From positions 1 to 64,000 of the forward strand of contig CAYMFM010000014.1 of the NCBI GenBank assembly GCA_964389685.1: a stretch of DNA of 64,000 nucleotides, read 5' to 3'. The notes beneath the pieces are model-generated. The model ran no database searches, had not been told where the DNA came from, and saw nothing but the letters and a program-made list of their open reading frames with translations. The DNA comes from G020353115 sp964389685. Lineage in GTDB: Bacteria > Bacteroidota > Bacteroidia > Bacteroidales > VadinHA17. How positions within the stretch are numbered: position 1 is the first letter of the stretch; every line of letters begins with the position of its first letter. The position numbers and the translations under genes were made by a program. Positions 42,902-51,563 of this stretch are shown piece by piece.

Positions 42902-45364
42902 ATGCTTTATCCTAAAAATTTTGAAGAGAAGGTCGGTTTCGACCGGATCAGGAAAATGATCCTGGATACCTGCCTGTGTGATCTGGGCAGGGAACTAACT
43001 GCAGAGATGCATTTTTCAACCTCGGCAGATGAAATAACCATCCTTCTCCAACAGACGGATGAGTTTCGGAAGATCCTTTTGCTTGATCAGGATTTTCCCC
43101 TGGATCATTTTTTCGATGTTACTCCTTCGCTGAAGAAACTCCGGGTTGAGGGATCATACCTTGAGGCAGGGGAGTTTTTGCAGATCCGGAAATCACAGGG
43201 CACGATCCGGTCCATCCTTGCCTTACTGTCGAAAGAGGATCATGATTATCCGGCTCTCAAAGGATTAAGTCGTGATATTGTGATCTATCCGTTTGTTCTG
43301 GATTCAATCGATAAAATATTGAATAATAAGGGGGAGGTGAAGGATAAAGCATCACAGGAACTGACATCGATACGCAGGACTTTGCGTGAAAAAGAAAAAC
43401 AGGCATCTGCCCGTCTGAATCAGATTCTCAAGCAGGCGATTTCAGATGGTATTGTTGAGCGTGGAGTAAACCTGGCTATTCGGGATGGCAGGGCGGTTAT
43501 CCCGGTGAATTCATCAAACAAACGACGCATTTCAGGACTCGTACACGATGAGTCTGCCAGCGGCAGGACCGCATACATTGAGCCGTCGGAGATCGTGGAA
43601 TTGAATAACGAGATCCGGGAGCTTGGATATGCAGAGAAGAGAGAGATCATCCGGATCCTGTTATCCCTTACCAATGATATCCGACCCTATGCTGAGGATC
43701 TCTTCAGGTCCTACGAATTCCTGGGGCAAATCGATTTTACCAGGGCAAAAGCACTGGTTGCACGTAAATTAAATGCTGTACTGCCTGCTTTTGGCAGAGA
43801 ACCTGCGCTAAACTGGGAACGTGCCATCCATCCACTTTTATTCCATGCCGAAAAACCGGAGGAAAAGGAGGTTGTTCCTCTGGATATCTTCCTGAACGAT
43901 GAAACCAGGATATTACTGATCTCGGGACCCAATGCAGGTGGTAAATCCGTTTGCCTGCAGACCGTTGGTCTTCTGCAATACATGCTTCAGTCGGGCATGC
44001 TGGTTCCGGTCCTTGAAGATTCGGAATTCGGGCTCTTCACCCAACTGTTTATTGAGATCGGAGACGAGCAATCGATCGAGAATGACCTGAGCACATACAG
44101 CTCGCACCTTGTCAATATGAAGTATTACCTGAAGAACGCCAATCCCAATACCTTGATCCTTATCGATGAGTTTGGAACCGGAACTGAACCCATGCTGGGA
44201 GGGGCAATTGCAGAAAGCATGCTTGGTAAATTGATCAAAACAGGAACATATGGTGTGATAACAACCCATTATACCAACCTGAAACATTTCGCTGCATCCG
44301 AACCGGGGATAGAAAACGGAGCCATGCTGTTTGACAGGCAAAAAATGGAGCCGCTTTTCCAACTGGAAATCGGACGGCCAGGCAGCTCCTTTGCCTTTGA
44401 AATTGCCAGAAAAATCGGGCTCCCTGAGGATGTGCTAACCGCAGCAACAGAAAAGGCAGGGGAGGATCACATCAAGTTTGATCGCCATTTACAGGAAATT
44501 GCCCGGGATAAGAAGTACTGGGAAAATAAAAGAAGCAGGATACGGAAGTCGGAAAAAAAACTGGAAGAACTGGTAGAAAAATATTCCGTGGAGCTGGAGC
44601 AGGTTAAACAACTGAGGAAAGAAATTATCGAAAGAGCAGAACTGGAAGCAAAAGAGCTGTTAGCCGGGGTTAATAAGGTGATTGAAAATACCATACGGAA
44701 AATTAAGGAAGCAAACGCTGAACGGGAAGTGACAAAAAAGGCGAGAGAGGAGCTGGAACAGTTCACAAAAACCATAACGGACAGCAAGCGGGAAACGGAC
44801 GAAAAGATCGAACGGAAAATAACACGCCTCAGGAAGAGTGCCCGGCAATCCGGAAAAACGGAATCAAATAAAAAAGCCGCGGTTCGGCATAGAGAAGATA
44901 TCAGGGTAGGGGATAAGGTCAAAATGACAGGATATGAACCCCCGGGTGAAGTGATTGACCGGAATGAAAAAAGCTACCTGGTCTCTTTTGGAAATATGAA
45001 AACAACCCTCCCGGCTGAAAAACTGACAAAGATCAGTGAGAATGAATTCCGCAGGGTAGCCAGAAAAGAACCACAGGACCCCGCTACACTCTGGGATATC
45101 GGGAAACGGAAACTTGCCTTTTCACCCCAGATCGATCTTCGGGGAGTGCGGACTGAAGAAGCCATTAGAAGAGTGACAGAATTCATCGATGAAGCCATTG
45201 TTGTTGAAATAGATACCCTGAGAATCCTGCATGGAAAGGGAGATGGGATTCTCCGGCAGATGATCCGTGAATACCTCAATACGGTGGATATCGTCAAATC
45301 ATTCCGTGACGAACAGATCGACCAGGGAGGCTCGGGAATTACAGTAGTTGAGCTGGACCTGTGA
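42902..45364 (+). CDS. mutS2: endonuclease MutS2
   Basis: An 820-residue DNA-binding ATPase with C-terminal Smr nuclease domain; known homologues suppress recombination or rescue collided ribosomes. Visible features are the N-terminal core-like region (1-300) and the MutS ATPase with Walker A GPNAGGKS (342-349), the IDEFGTGTEP Walker B and the ITTHYTNLK segment. A long charged coiled coil (about 520-640) and a KOW-like strand follow. The Smr domain (about 735-820) has the LHGKGDG signature. Start chosen at ATG 42902 (LYPKNFEEKVGF onward, usual N-terminus) rather than the TTG three codons earlier. Confidence 0.95.
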   Translation: MLYPKNFEEKVGFDRIRKMILDTCLCDLGRELTAEMHFSTSADEITILLQQTDEFRKILLLDQDFPLDHFFDVTPSLKKLRVEGSYLEAGEFLQIRKSQGTIRSILALLSKEDHDYPALKGLSRDIVIYPFVLDSIDKILNNKGEVKDKASQELTSIRRTLREKEKQASARLNQILKQAISDGIVERGVNLAIRDGRAVIPVNSSNKRRISGLVHDESASGRTAYIEPSEIVELNNEIRELGYAEKREIIRILLSLTNDIRPYAEDLFRSYEFLGQIDFTRAKALVARKLNAVLPAFGREPALNWERAIHPLLFHAEKPEEKEVVPLDIFLNDETRILLISGPNAGGKSVCLQTVGLLQYMLQSGMLVPVLEDSEFGLFTQLFIEIGDEQSIENDLSTYSSHLVNMKYYLKNANPNTLILIDEFGTGTEPMLGGAIAESMLGKLIKTGTYGVITTHYTNLKHFAASEPGIENGAMLFDRQKMEPLFQLEIGRPGSSFAFEIARKIGLPEDVLTAATEKAGEDHIKFDRHLQEIARDKKYWENKRSRIRKSEKKLEELVEKYSVELEQVKQLRKEIIERAELEAKELLAGVNKVIENTIRKIKEANAEREVTKKAREELEQFTKTITDSKRETDEKIERKITRLRKSARQSGKTESNKKAAVRHREDIRVGDKVKMTGYEPPGEVIDRNEKSYLVSFGNMKTTLPAEKLTKISENEFRRVARKEPQDPATLWDIGKRKLAFSPQIDLRGVRTEEAIRRVTEFIDEAIVVEIDTLRILHGKGDGILRQMIREYLNTVDIVKSFRDEQIDQGGSGITVVELDL

Positions 45365-45375
45365 GGTGGTGATGG

Positions 45376-45424
45376 GCATGGCGCATAGTGCATGGCGCAG
45401 AGAGCATAGTGCATGGGGCATGGG
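45376..45424. repeat. heptamer array, seven units
   Basis: Seven contiguous units in exact 7-base register: GCATGGC, GCATAGT, GCATGGC, GCAGAGA, GCATAGT and two GCATGGG. The array starts 12 bp past the mutS2 stop codon. Confidence 0.8.
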
Positions 45425-45456
45425 GAAGCTGCTCATGGTACAAAGGTATGAGAAAG

Positions 45457-45504
45457 TGAGACTGTGTGACTTTGAGACGAAGTGACGAAGAGACGGAGAT
45501 GAGT
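45457..45504. repeat. octamer array, six units
   Basis: Six 8-base units such as TGAGACTG, TGTGACTT, AGTGACGA and AGAGACGG. The 14-mer GTGACGAAGAGACG at 45482-45495 recurs at 59975-59988 inside the largest octamer array. Confidence 0.75.
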
Positions 45505-45616
45505 TCTCAGTTATTATTTTATTGTTGGATGTTATTCGTAAAGCCTTATAACAAATCTTTTTTATAGTATAACCCGATACCATTATTTTGGATTTGATTT
45601 GTTTCCTCAGCTCTCA

Positions 45617-46822
45617 TTATCTACCTAAAAACACCTTCATAAACTCATCCCCTTTCAATAAACCATATTTTCCCCCTGTAACACTCGCTTCATTGAATTC
45701 AGTGACCTCATCGGGTGGTTCTCCCGGGTGGTAGATGAGAAACGGGACCGGCTCACTGGTGTGTGTTCTTGTTTCAATCGGCGTTGCGTGATCGGGCAGG
45801 ATGGCGATGGCGAGATCGTCTCGTTTCTGCACCTCCTCAAACAGGCGTTTAGCCACCTTCCGGTCAATATCTTCAATGGTGCTCATTTTAAGGTTTGGAT
45901 CCCCCTCATGGCCTGCCTCATCCGGTGCTTCAATGTGAAGATAAACCAGGTCGTTATGCTTTATCGCGTTGATGGCTGCCCGGGCTTTCCCTTCATAATT
46001 GGTATCGTACAACCCGGTTGCTCCTTTCACACGGATCACTTCAAAACCGGCTAATTTACACATTCCATTCACCAGGTCAACGGCAGAAATTACAGCTCCC
46101 CTGAGGTGATGTTTTTCCATAAAGTTGTGCATTTCCGGTTTGTGTCCTGCCGACCAGAACCAGACAGAATTGGCAGAGTCCTTTCCCGCTTTGATCCGTT
46201 CAGTGTTTACCGGGTGCTCTTTGAGAATCACCTGAGATTTGAGAATCAGTTTATTGAGCAGCTCCGCTGTCTTTTGTGCACGGGGTCTCATTGGTTTTAC
46301 CAGCACATCCCTGAATTGAACCCCCGGAACATCATGTGGTGGGGTACAGTCGATTTCACTGCTTCCGTTTTCGAGGATAAAAACATGACGATAACTCACT
46401 CCCGGATAGATTTTGGATCTTCCTTTTCCAACCTCTTTGTTCAGGGAGTGGATCAATCTGCAAGCCTCCTCTGTTGAGATATGCCCGGCAGAATGGTTCT
46501 TTATTCTCCCATCCGGGTAAAGGCAGACCAGGTTGCAGCGCATGACCAGGTCATTGTCTTTAATGTCAATTCCCATGCTTACAGCTTCTAAAACCCCTCT
46601 TCCCTGATATACCTCAACCGGATCGTATCCCAGGATGGTTAGATTGGCTATTTCGCTGCCGGCAGGCATTCCACCGGGTATTGTCTGTAACTGCCCGGTG
46701 GATGAAATCCGGCTAAGTTTATCCATGTACTCAGTTTTGGCTGCACCGAGTGGTGTTCTATACCCTAAAGAAGGGATTTCCCAGTCGGCCATGCCATCCG
46801 GTATGAGGATAATGTATTTCAA
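45617..46822 (-). CDS. ApgM-family enzyme, proposed homoserine kinase
   Basis: A 401-residue alkaline-phosphatase-fold protein related to cofactor-independent phosphoglycerate mutase. Metal ligands and the nucleophile are visible: IPDGMADW (D9), PAGSEIANL (S56), PDEAGHEGD and LPDHATPIETRTHT. It lies 11 bp after threonine synthase on the same strand. A subfamily of ApgM-like proteins found beside threonine genes (TIGR02535) has been proposed to be the missing homoserine kinase, and this gene's position fits it: the product O-phosphohomoserine is the substrate of ThrC. A glycolytic mutase role cannot be excluded from sequence alone. No thrA or classic thrB is in the window. Confidence 0.82.
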   Translation of the reverse strand: MKYIILIPDGMADWEIPSLGYRTPLGAAKTEYMDKLSRISSTGQLQTIPGGMPAGSEIANLTILGYDPVEVYQGRGVLEAVSMGIDIKDNDLVMRCNLVCLYPDGRIKNHSAGHISTEEACRLIHSLNKEVGKGRSKIYPGVSYRHVFILENGSSEIDCTPPHDVPGVQFRDVLVKPMRPRAQKTAELLNKLILKSQVILKEHPVNTERIKAGKDSANSVWFWSAGHKPEMHNFMEKHHLRGAVISAVDLVNGMCKLAGFEVIRVKGATGLYDTNYEGKARAAINAIKHNDLVYLHIEAPDEAGHEGDPNLKMSTIEDIDRKVAKRLFEEVQKRDDLAIAILPDHATPIETRTHTSEPVPFLIYHPGEPPDEVTEFNEASVTGGKYGLLKGDEFMKVFLGR

Positions 46823-46833
46823 AGGAGTTGCAT

Positions 46834-48195
46834 CTATTTGTTGCTGAGTAAATATTCTTTAAAGGTCTGGTATTTCCGGTCCATCACCTCAAACACCTCA
46901 TTTTTCCTCTCCTGTTCGGCAAATGATTCGGGTTGATCAGGTTCCATGGATAAAATTTTCCGGATCTCTTCCGGGAATTTTGCCGGATGTGCAGTTTCCA
47001 GTGAGATCATTTGATGATCCTGCTCCGGCTCCCTCGATTCTTCGGCAAGAAAATGTTCCAAACCTGCCAGTCCAACAGCACCATGTGGTTCGAGCATGAC
47101 ACCAAACTCCCGGTAAAACCGATGGATCGTTTCCCTTGTCTTTTCTTCAGATATTGACACGGAGAATATATCCCCGATCATGGAATCAAAATCGGGCTTT
47201 CTTAACAGGTTGCCTTCTTCATCCATGGTTCCTCCATACAGTGTTATTATCCTGGCTAAATTGCTGGGATGACCTACATTCATTGCACTCGAGATGCAGG
47301 GTACGGATGGTTCGGTTTTCCTGTAAATCCCCGTCTTTAAAAATCGCGTAAATGAATCGTTAGAGTTGGTGGGCAAAACCAGTTTTGAAACAGGTAATCC
47401 CATTCTCTTTGCGAACAGACACCCGCATGCGTTTCCAAAATTACCGGAAGGAATAGAGAAAATAACCGGTTTACCATGAGAAAGAGCGGTACGTGTGAAA
47501 GCCCAAAAATAATAGACACTCTGGGGCAAGAGCCTTCCGATGTTGATTGAATTTGCTGAAGTAAGATTCAGACTGGTAAGATCAGGATCGGCAAATGCCT
47601 GTTTGACAAGTGCCTGACAATCATCAAACTTCCCTTCAATGGCAATGGACTGAATGTTTTTACCCAGTGTGGTCATCTGCTTTCGCTGTTGGTTGCTGAT
47701 CTCATCCCGGGGAAACAAAACCACTACTTCGATATTATCCATATTCAGGAATGCACTGGCAATAGCGCCACCCGTGTCCCCTGAAGTTGCCGTAAGAACA
47801 ATTAATTTGCCGGATTCGTTTTGTCGCACATGCTCCATAAGCAAAGCCATCATTCTTGCTCCAAAGTCTTTGAATGAGTGAGTCGGCCCACGGTCAAGCC
47901 GCAACAGATACCTGTTGCCATCTATCCGTTCCAGTGGTACTTCAAAATCATATGCCCTTTCTGCAAGGTGGAAGCACTTTTGTTCTGTTATATCATCTGA
48001 AAGAAAGGGATAGAGCAGGGAACAGGCAAGCTCCGGGTAAGACATTCGGTGAAAATCATGGATCAATTCCTTGCTGAACACAGGGTAATCGGTTGGTAGA
48101 AATAATCCTTTGTCAGGAGCCAATCCGCTTAATAAAGCCGTTTTAAAAGAGACCGGTTTGCTATGGTTATTTGTTGATTGAAAGAGTATCGGCAT
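46834..48195 (-). CDS. thrC: threonine synthase
   Basis: PLP enzyme converting O-phosphohomoserine to threonine; 453 residues. The PLP lysine is in THSFKDFGARM (K109). The phosphate-binding loop is TATSGDTGGAIASAF, and the cofactor-contacting SGNFGNACGC follows. The N-terminus (KGLFLPTDYPVFS) matches the long fold type II threonine synthases of yeast and enteric type. It forms a two-gene unit with the downstream ApgM-like gene. Its start is 167 bp from the divergent deacetylase gene. Confidence 0.95.
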   Translation of the reverse strand: MPILFQSTNNHSKPVSFKTALLSGLAPDKGLFLPTDYPVFSKELIHDFHRMSYPELACSLLYPFLSDDITEQKCFHLAERAYDFEVPLERIDGNRYLLRLDRGPTHSFKDFGARMMALLMEHVRQNESGKLIVLTATSGDTGGAIASAFLNMDNIEVVVLFPRDEISNQQRKQMTTLGKNIQSIAIEGKFDDCQALVKQAFADPDLTSLNLTSANSINIGRLLPQSVYYFWAFTRTALSHGKPVIFSIPSGNFGNACGCLFAKRMGLPVSKLVLPTNSNDSFTRFLKTGIYRKTEPSVPCISSAMNVGHPSNLARIITLYGGTMDEEGNLLRKPDFDSMIGDIFSVSISEEKTRETIHRFYREFGVMLEPHGAVGLAGLEHFLAEESREPEQDHQMISLETAHPAKFPEEIRKILSMEPDQPESFAEQERKNEVFEVMDRKYQTFKEYLLSNK

Positions 48196-48362
48196 CAGGA
48201 ATTTCGGATTGCGTTACCTCTTCCAAAGATAACAGGAATTTATATCCGTAAAAAATCACCGGTAAGAATGTCCGTTTGATTGACAAGGTATATGAGGACC
48301 ATCGCCATCTGCGAAAAATTGTTAAATTTGATTCGGTTTGATACACTAAAAAAACAATCCGT

Positions 48363-49667
48363 TTGCTCGTTTATGCCAGGGAAATAACGCCCAGACTCAA
48401 TTATATTTTTGAGTTCATCATCAAAGAGATCTTAACACTCGATCTTAAGATCACTGCAGACAGCGAACAATTTTCTTCCAGTACACAGCCGAAAATTAAT
48501 TATTCGGATCGTTTTTTTGATAACTCATTTCGGATAAAACCGGCTAACCTGCTTTTTGAAAAAGAGATCATCGAACAGGATCTTTACTTTCCGGTCTGGA
48601 AGGATACAAAGGTGATGTACATCACTGATCCTCATTCTGATATGCCTTTTGACCCATTTGCAGCTTCTTTCTTTATGCTATCCCTGTATGAAGAATATTT
48701 CAATGCGGAACCGGACCTTCATGGCCGGTATGATGTTTACAGTTCTTTGGCCTACAGGAATGATTTTCTGAATTTTCCCGTTGTTGATATGTGGATCGAG
48801 GAACTGAGAAAAAGCCTGATCAAAAAATTTCCACACCTGAGGATTCCCCAAAAACCCTATGAATTCATGCCCACCATAGATATTGATGAGCCGTTTGCAT
48901 TTAAATGCAAAGGATTATTCCGGAACATCGGTGGTATGATGCAGTCAAATACAAGAAAAATAAAAGGGGAAAACATCCTTCGTCTCAAAGTGCTGATCGG
49001 GAAAAGCAAGGATCCCTACGATGTGTTTGATCTGTTGCAGCAATGGCATAATAAGCATCAGAGTAAACCGGTCTTCTTCTTCCAGGTTGGAAAAGTCGGA
49101 AAATACGATAAAAATCCGCCCGGTAACAGGAGTGGATATGTGAGGCTGATCAAAGAAACAGCAGGGAAATATAGGATCGGAATCCATCCTTCCTATCGCT
49201 CAAATGCGGAACCCTCTGAACTGGAAAAGGAAATTTCTTTGTTGCAGATGGCAGCATGCCAATCCATTACCCGGAGCAGACAGCATTATCTGAAACTGCA
49301 AATCCCCTATACCTACAGAAACCTTTTACGGCTCGGTATAAAAGAGGATTATACCATGGGATATGCCGCAGAAACAGGCTTCCGTGCGGGAACATCCAAT
49401 TCGTTCTTTTTTTACGACCTTTTAAATGAAGAGAAAACAGAGTTGAAGATCTTTCCTTTCCAGGTTATGGACGGAACATTAAAAGATTACCTGCGAATGG
49501 ATCAGCAGGAAGCAATTGAAAGGATACAACAAATTGTGGACAGAACAAGAGCGGTGAACGGGACCTTCACCAGCCTCTGGCATAACTCCTCACTCAGTGA
49601 TTGGGGCCCCTGGGAAGGGTGGAGAAAGGTGTATGAGACGATGTTGAAGATGGCAGGGGAAGGATGA
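48363..49667 (+). CDS. polysaccharide deacetylase family protein
   Basis: A 434-residue protein. The first 145 or so residues form the extra N-terminal domain that many Bacteroidota deacetylase-like proteins carry (probably DUF7033). A NodB-like region starting at the metal-binding FMPTIDIDEPFAF (Asp pair near 153-156) follows, with a later RIGIHPSYRS motif carrying the metal histidine. No signal peptide is seen. The start is a TTG: a TGA lies 24 bp upstream in frame and the next ATG is at codon 82, inside the conserved domain. It may act on cell-wall or surface glycans. It is followed by a FemAB-like acyltransferase gene, a common pairing in surface-glycan loci. Confidence 0.82.
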   Translation: MLVYAREITPRLNYIFEFIIKEILTLDLKITADSEQFSSSTQPKINYSDRFFDNSFRIKPANLLFEKEIIEQDLYFPVWKDTKVMYITDPHSDMPFDPFAASFFMLSLYEEYFNAEPDLHGRYDVYSSLAYRNDFLNFPVVDMWIEELRKSLIKKFPHLRIPQKPYEFMPTIDIDEPFAFKCKGLFRNIGGMMQSNTRKIKGENILRLKVLIGKSKDPYDVFDLLQQWHNKHQSKPVFFFQVGKVGKYDKNPPGNRSGYVRLIKETAGKYRIGIHPSYRSNAEPSELEKEISLLQMAACQSITRSRQHYLKLQIPYTYRNLLRLGIKEDYTMGYAAETGFRAGTSNSFFFYDLLNEEKTELKIFPFQVMDGTLKDYLRMDQQEAIERIQQIVDRTRAVNGTFTSLWHNSSLSDWGPWEGWRKVYETMLKMAGEG

Positions 49668-49676
49668 AGGGTGAAG

Positions 49677-49710
49677 GATGCGCCATAGGCGTGCCTTCGG
49701 CAAAGGATGA
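49677..49710. repeat. 34-nt block, inverted copy at 31431-31464
   Basis: Matches the reverse complement of 31431-31464 at 32 of 34 positions. It is preceded by three heptamers (AAGGATG, AAGGGTG, AAGGATG at 49660-49680) which run across the stop codon of the deacetylase gene at 49665-49667. Confidence 0.75.
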
Positions 49711-49728
49711 AGGATTTCGAAGTGAGGG

Positions 49729-49788
49729 GTGAGTTGTGAGTCAATTGGGAAATGTTACAAGTTACGGGATATGGGTTAGGCTTACTGT
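49729..49788. repeat. 60-nt direct repeat, copy 1
   Basis: Identical to 50818-50877 at 59 of 60 positions. It divides into heptamers: GTGAGTT, GTGAGTC, AATTGGG, AAATGTT, ACAAGTT, ACGGGAT, ATGGGTT and AGGCTTA. The two copies flank the FemAB-like gene in direct orientation. Confidence 0.85.
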
Positions 49789-49838
49789 ATTCATTTTTAT
49801 GCCCCCTGGGAGCAAAACGTTGGTAGATGCTGCTCTTT

Positions 49839-49908
49839 CACTTGTCACGCGTTACTCGTCACTTAACTGAGAACCTGGAACCGAAAACCGGAAACTGAGA
49901 ACCAGAAT
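49839..49908. repeat. heptamer array, ten units, ending in a start codon
   Basis: Ten contiguous 7-base units from CACTTGT to CCAGAAT in exact register; the last includes the first two bases of the ATG at 49907. Units such as CTGAGAA, CCTGGAA and CCGGAAA are similar to one another. Confidence 0.75.
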
Positions 49909-50821
49909 GATCGCATTCATTTCTCATCAGCAGATCGATAAACAGAAATGGGACAGCTGCATTGCCGGATCAGAATGTGGCCGGATTTATGCCTATTCCT
50001 GGTTTCTTGACCTGATTTGTCCGGGCTGGAATGGATTGGTCGAAGATGATTATCAGGCTGTACTCCCGCTTACCTGGGGAAGAAAGTTCGGCATATCCTA
50101 CCTGTATCAGCCCTTTTTTTCCCAACAGCTGGGGGTTTTCTCCGAAGCACTCCCTGACCGGGATAAAATCAATGCGTTTCTTGCCGCCATTCCGGAAACC
50201 TATCGATTGATCGATATTTGTTTGAATTCATCCAATGATGTAACCCCACGCCAGTTTCAGGTATTCAGCAATAAAACACATGAACTGGAACTAACCGGCG
50301 GTCACGAAGAATTGTTTCGCAGTTATTCGGATAATACAAAAAGGAATATTAAAAAGGCAGTTGATCATAACGTTTCAGTCATTCGTGAAAACAGGCTGGA
50401 TGATCTGATTGCAATGTTCCGGTCGAACCAGGGGAGATTCTATCCGAAGATTAAGTCTTATCATTATTCCCGCCTCAAATCCATCATGCTGGAGGGCATT
50501 AATCGGGAAGCAGGAAAGACATACCTGGCGGTAAGTGCCAACGGATCGATTTGTGCCGGAGCTTATTTTATCCATTCAAACCGTCGTTATGTCTTCCTGT
50601 TCTCGGGAAACATTCCGGAAAGCCGGGAGAATGGAGCCATGTTCCTGCTGATCGACCGGTTCATCCGGGATCATGCCGGTGAGGACAGCCTGCTCGATTT
50701 CATGGGATCAAACAGGGAGAGCCTGGCAAGATTTTATGCAGGGTTTGGCGCACGGGAGGTTCGTTATCCCGGCATAAAACAGAACCGACTGCCCTGGATG
50801 GTGAAATGGGTTAAGAAGTGA
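49907..50821 (+). CDS. FemAB-like/GNAT acyltransferase
   Basis: A 304-residue cytosolic protein with the double-GNAT look of FemAB-related transferases. An N-terminal half includes ISYLYQPFFSQQLGVFS. The segment ELFRSYSDNTKRNIKKA is typical of peptidyl- or aminoacyl-transferases in this group, and the C-terminal acyl-transfer domain contains YLAVSANGSICAGAYFIHSNRRYVFL and DFMGSN. It probably adds an amino acid or acyl group to a surface glycan or lipid precursor; the substrate is unknown. It follows the deacetylase gene on the same strand. Heptamer repeats run directly into its start codon, and its stop codon lies inside a 60-nt repeat. Confidence 0.78.
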   Translation: MIAFISHQQIDKQKWDSCIAGSECGRIYAYSWFLDLICPGWNGLVEDDYQAVLPLTWGRKFGISYLYQPFFSQQLGVFSEALPDRDKINAFLAAIPETYRLIDICLNSSNDVTPRQFQVFSNKTHELELTGGHEELFRSYSDNTKRNIKKAVDHNVSVIRENRLDDLIAMFRSNQGRFYPKIKSYHYSRLKSIMLEGINREAGKTYLAVSANGSICAGAYFIHSNRRYVFLFSGNIPESRENGAMFLLIDRFIRDHAGEDSLLDFMGSNRESLARFYAGFGAREVRYPGIKQNRLPWMVKWVKK

Positions 50822-50877
50822 GTTGTGAGTCAAGTGGGAAATGTTACAAGTTACGGGATATGGGTTAGGCTTACTGT
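50818..50877. repeat. 60-nt direct repeat, copy 2, overlapping a stop codon
   Basis: Differs from 49729-49788 at one position. Its first four bases include the TGA stop (50819-50821) of the FemAB-like gene, so the repeat supplies the end of that gene. Confidence 0.85.
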
Positions 50878-50897
50878 CTTTCACGATAAATAGAAAA

Positions 50898-51497
50898 ATG
50901 AATCATATTATGACCTCATTTACTGGAAGAAGTATTTTATTTTGTTCCTTGTTTTTCATTGCGATCACTGTTTTTGCGCAAACTGAAAGCGGTGATGATC
51001 GGAGAGCGTTGCGCAAGAAAGCCAGACAGGAGAAGAAAGAGGCGGAAAGGATGGAGATGTTCAGGCGTGCGATGATCATAAAAAAGATGCTGGAAGACCG
51101 GCAATTCGTGTTGGAAACCGAATTATTGCAACCATATGACGGGTCTCCCGAACCCGTCGATCCATCCCGCAATTTTATCTATGTCGATTCTGCAAAATGC
51201 GCCATCCAGCTCGGTGCAGTATACACGCTGGGAGGAAGTTCAATGTATGGAACCATTGCGGAAGGGAAGATCAGTACATACAGAATCAGGGGCAAAGGGG
51301 AAAAATCGATAACTTATACAGTTGATTTCAATGTAAATACATCGACCGGCCTGTTACTTATCCGCATTATTGTTTCAGCTGATGGAAGAGCCACGGCATC
51401 CGTTAGCACGCCTTCTATTAGTGGTAAACTAATCTATTCCGGCAGACTGGTATCGCACCGTGATTCACAGGTTTTCAAAGGATTCTCCAAAGATTAA
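50898..51497 (+). CDS. secreted DUF4251 domain protein
   Basis: About 199 residues from the ATG at 50898. A signal peptide (SILFCSLFFIAITVFAQ) is followed by a basic helix (about 32-65, RRALRKKARQEKKEAERMEM) and the DUF4251 beta domain (FVLETELLQPYDG to the C-terminus, with VDSAKCAIQLGAVY). DUF4251 proteins are widespread in Bacteroidota and of unknown function, presumably periplasmic. A longer frame from 50841 would be translated from the 60-nt repeat and is rejected in favour of the start that puts the signal peptide near the N-terminus; an ATG at 50910 is also possible. Confidence 0.8.
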   Translation: MNHIMTSFTGRSILFCSLFFIAITVFAQTESGDDRRALRKKARQEKKEAERMEMFRRAMIIKKMLEDRQFVLETELLQPYDGSPEPVDPSRNFIYVDSAKCAIQLGAVYTLGGSSMYGTIAEGKISTYRIRGKGEKSITYTVDFNVNTSTGLLLIRIIVSADGRATASVSTPSISGKLIYSGRLVSHRDSQVFKGFSKD

Positions 51498-51563
51498 TAT
51501 ACAAGTAACGGCTTGAAAATCGGTTGGTATGATTATGGTGCAAGGTTTTATATTCCTCCTTAT

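Noticed and set aside
49677..49710. Possible attachment site for an integrated element
   Set aside because: The matching copy at 31431 is in inverted orientation, no integrase or tRNA gene is nearby, and the genes between look like ordinary chromosomal genes.
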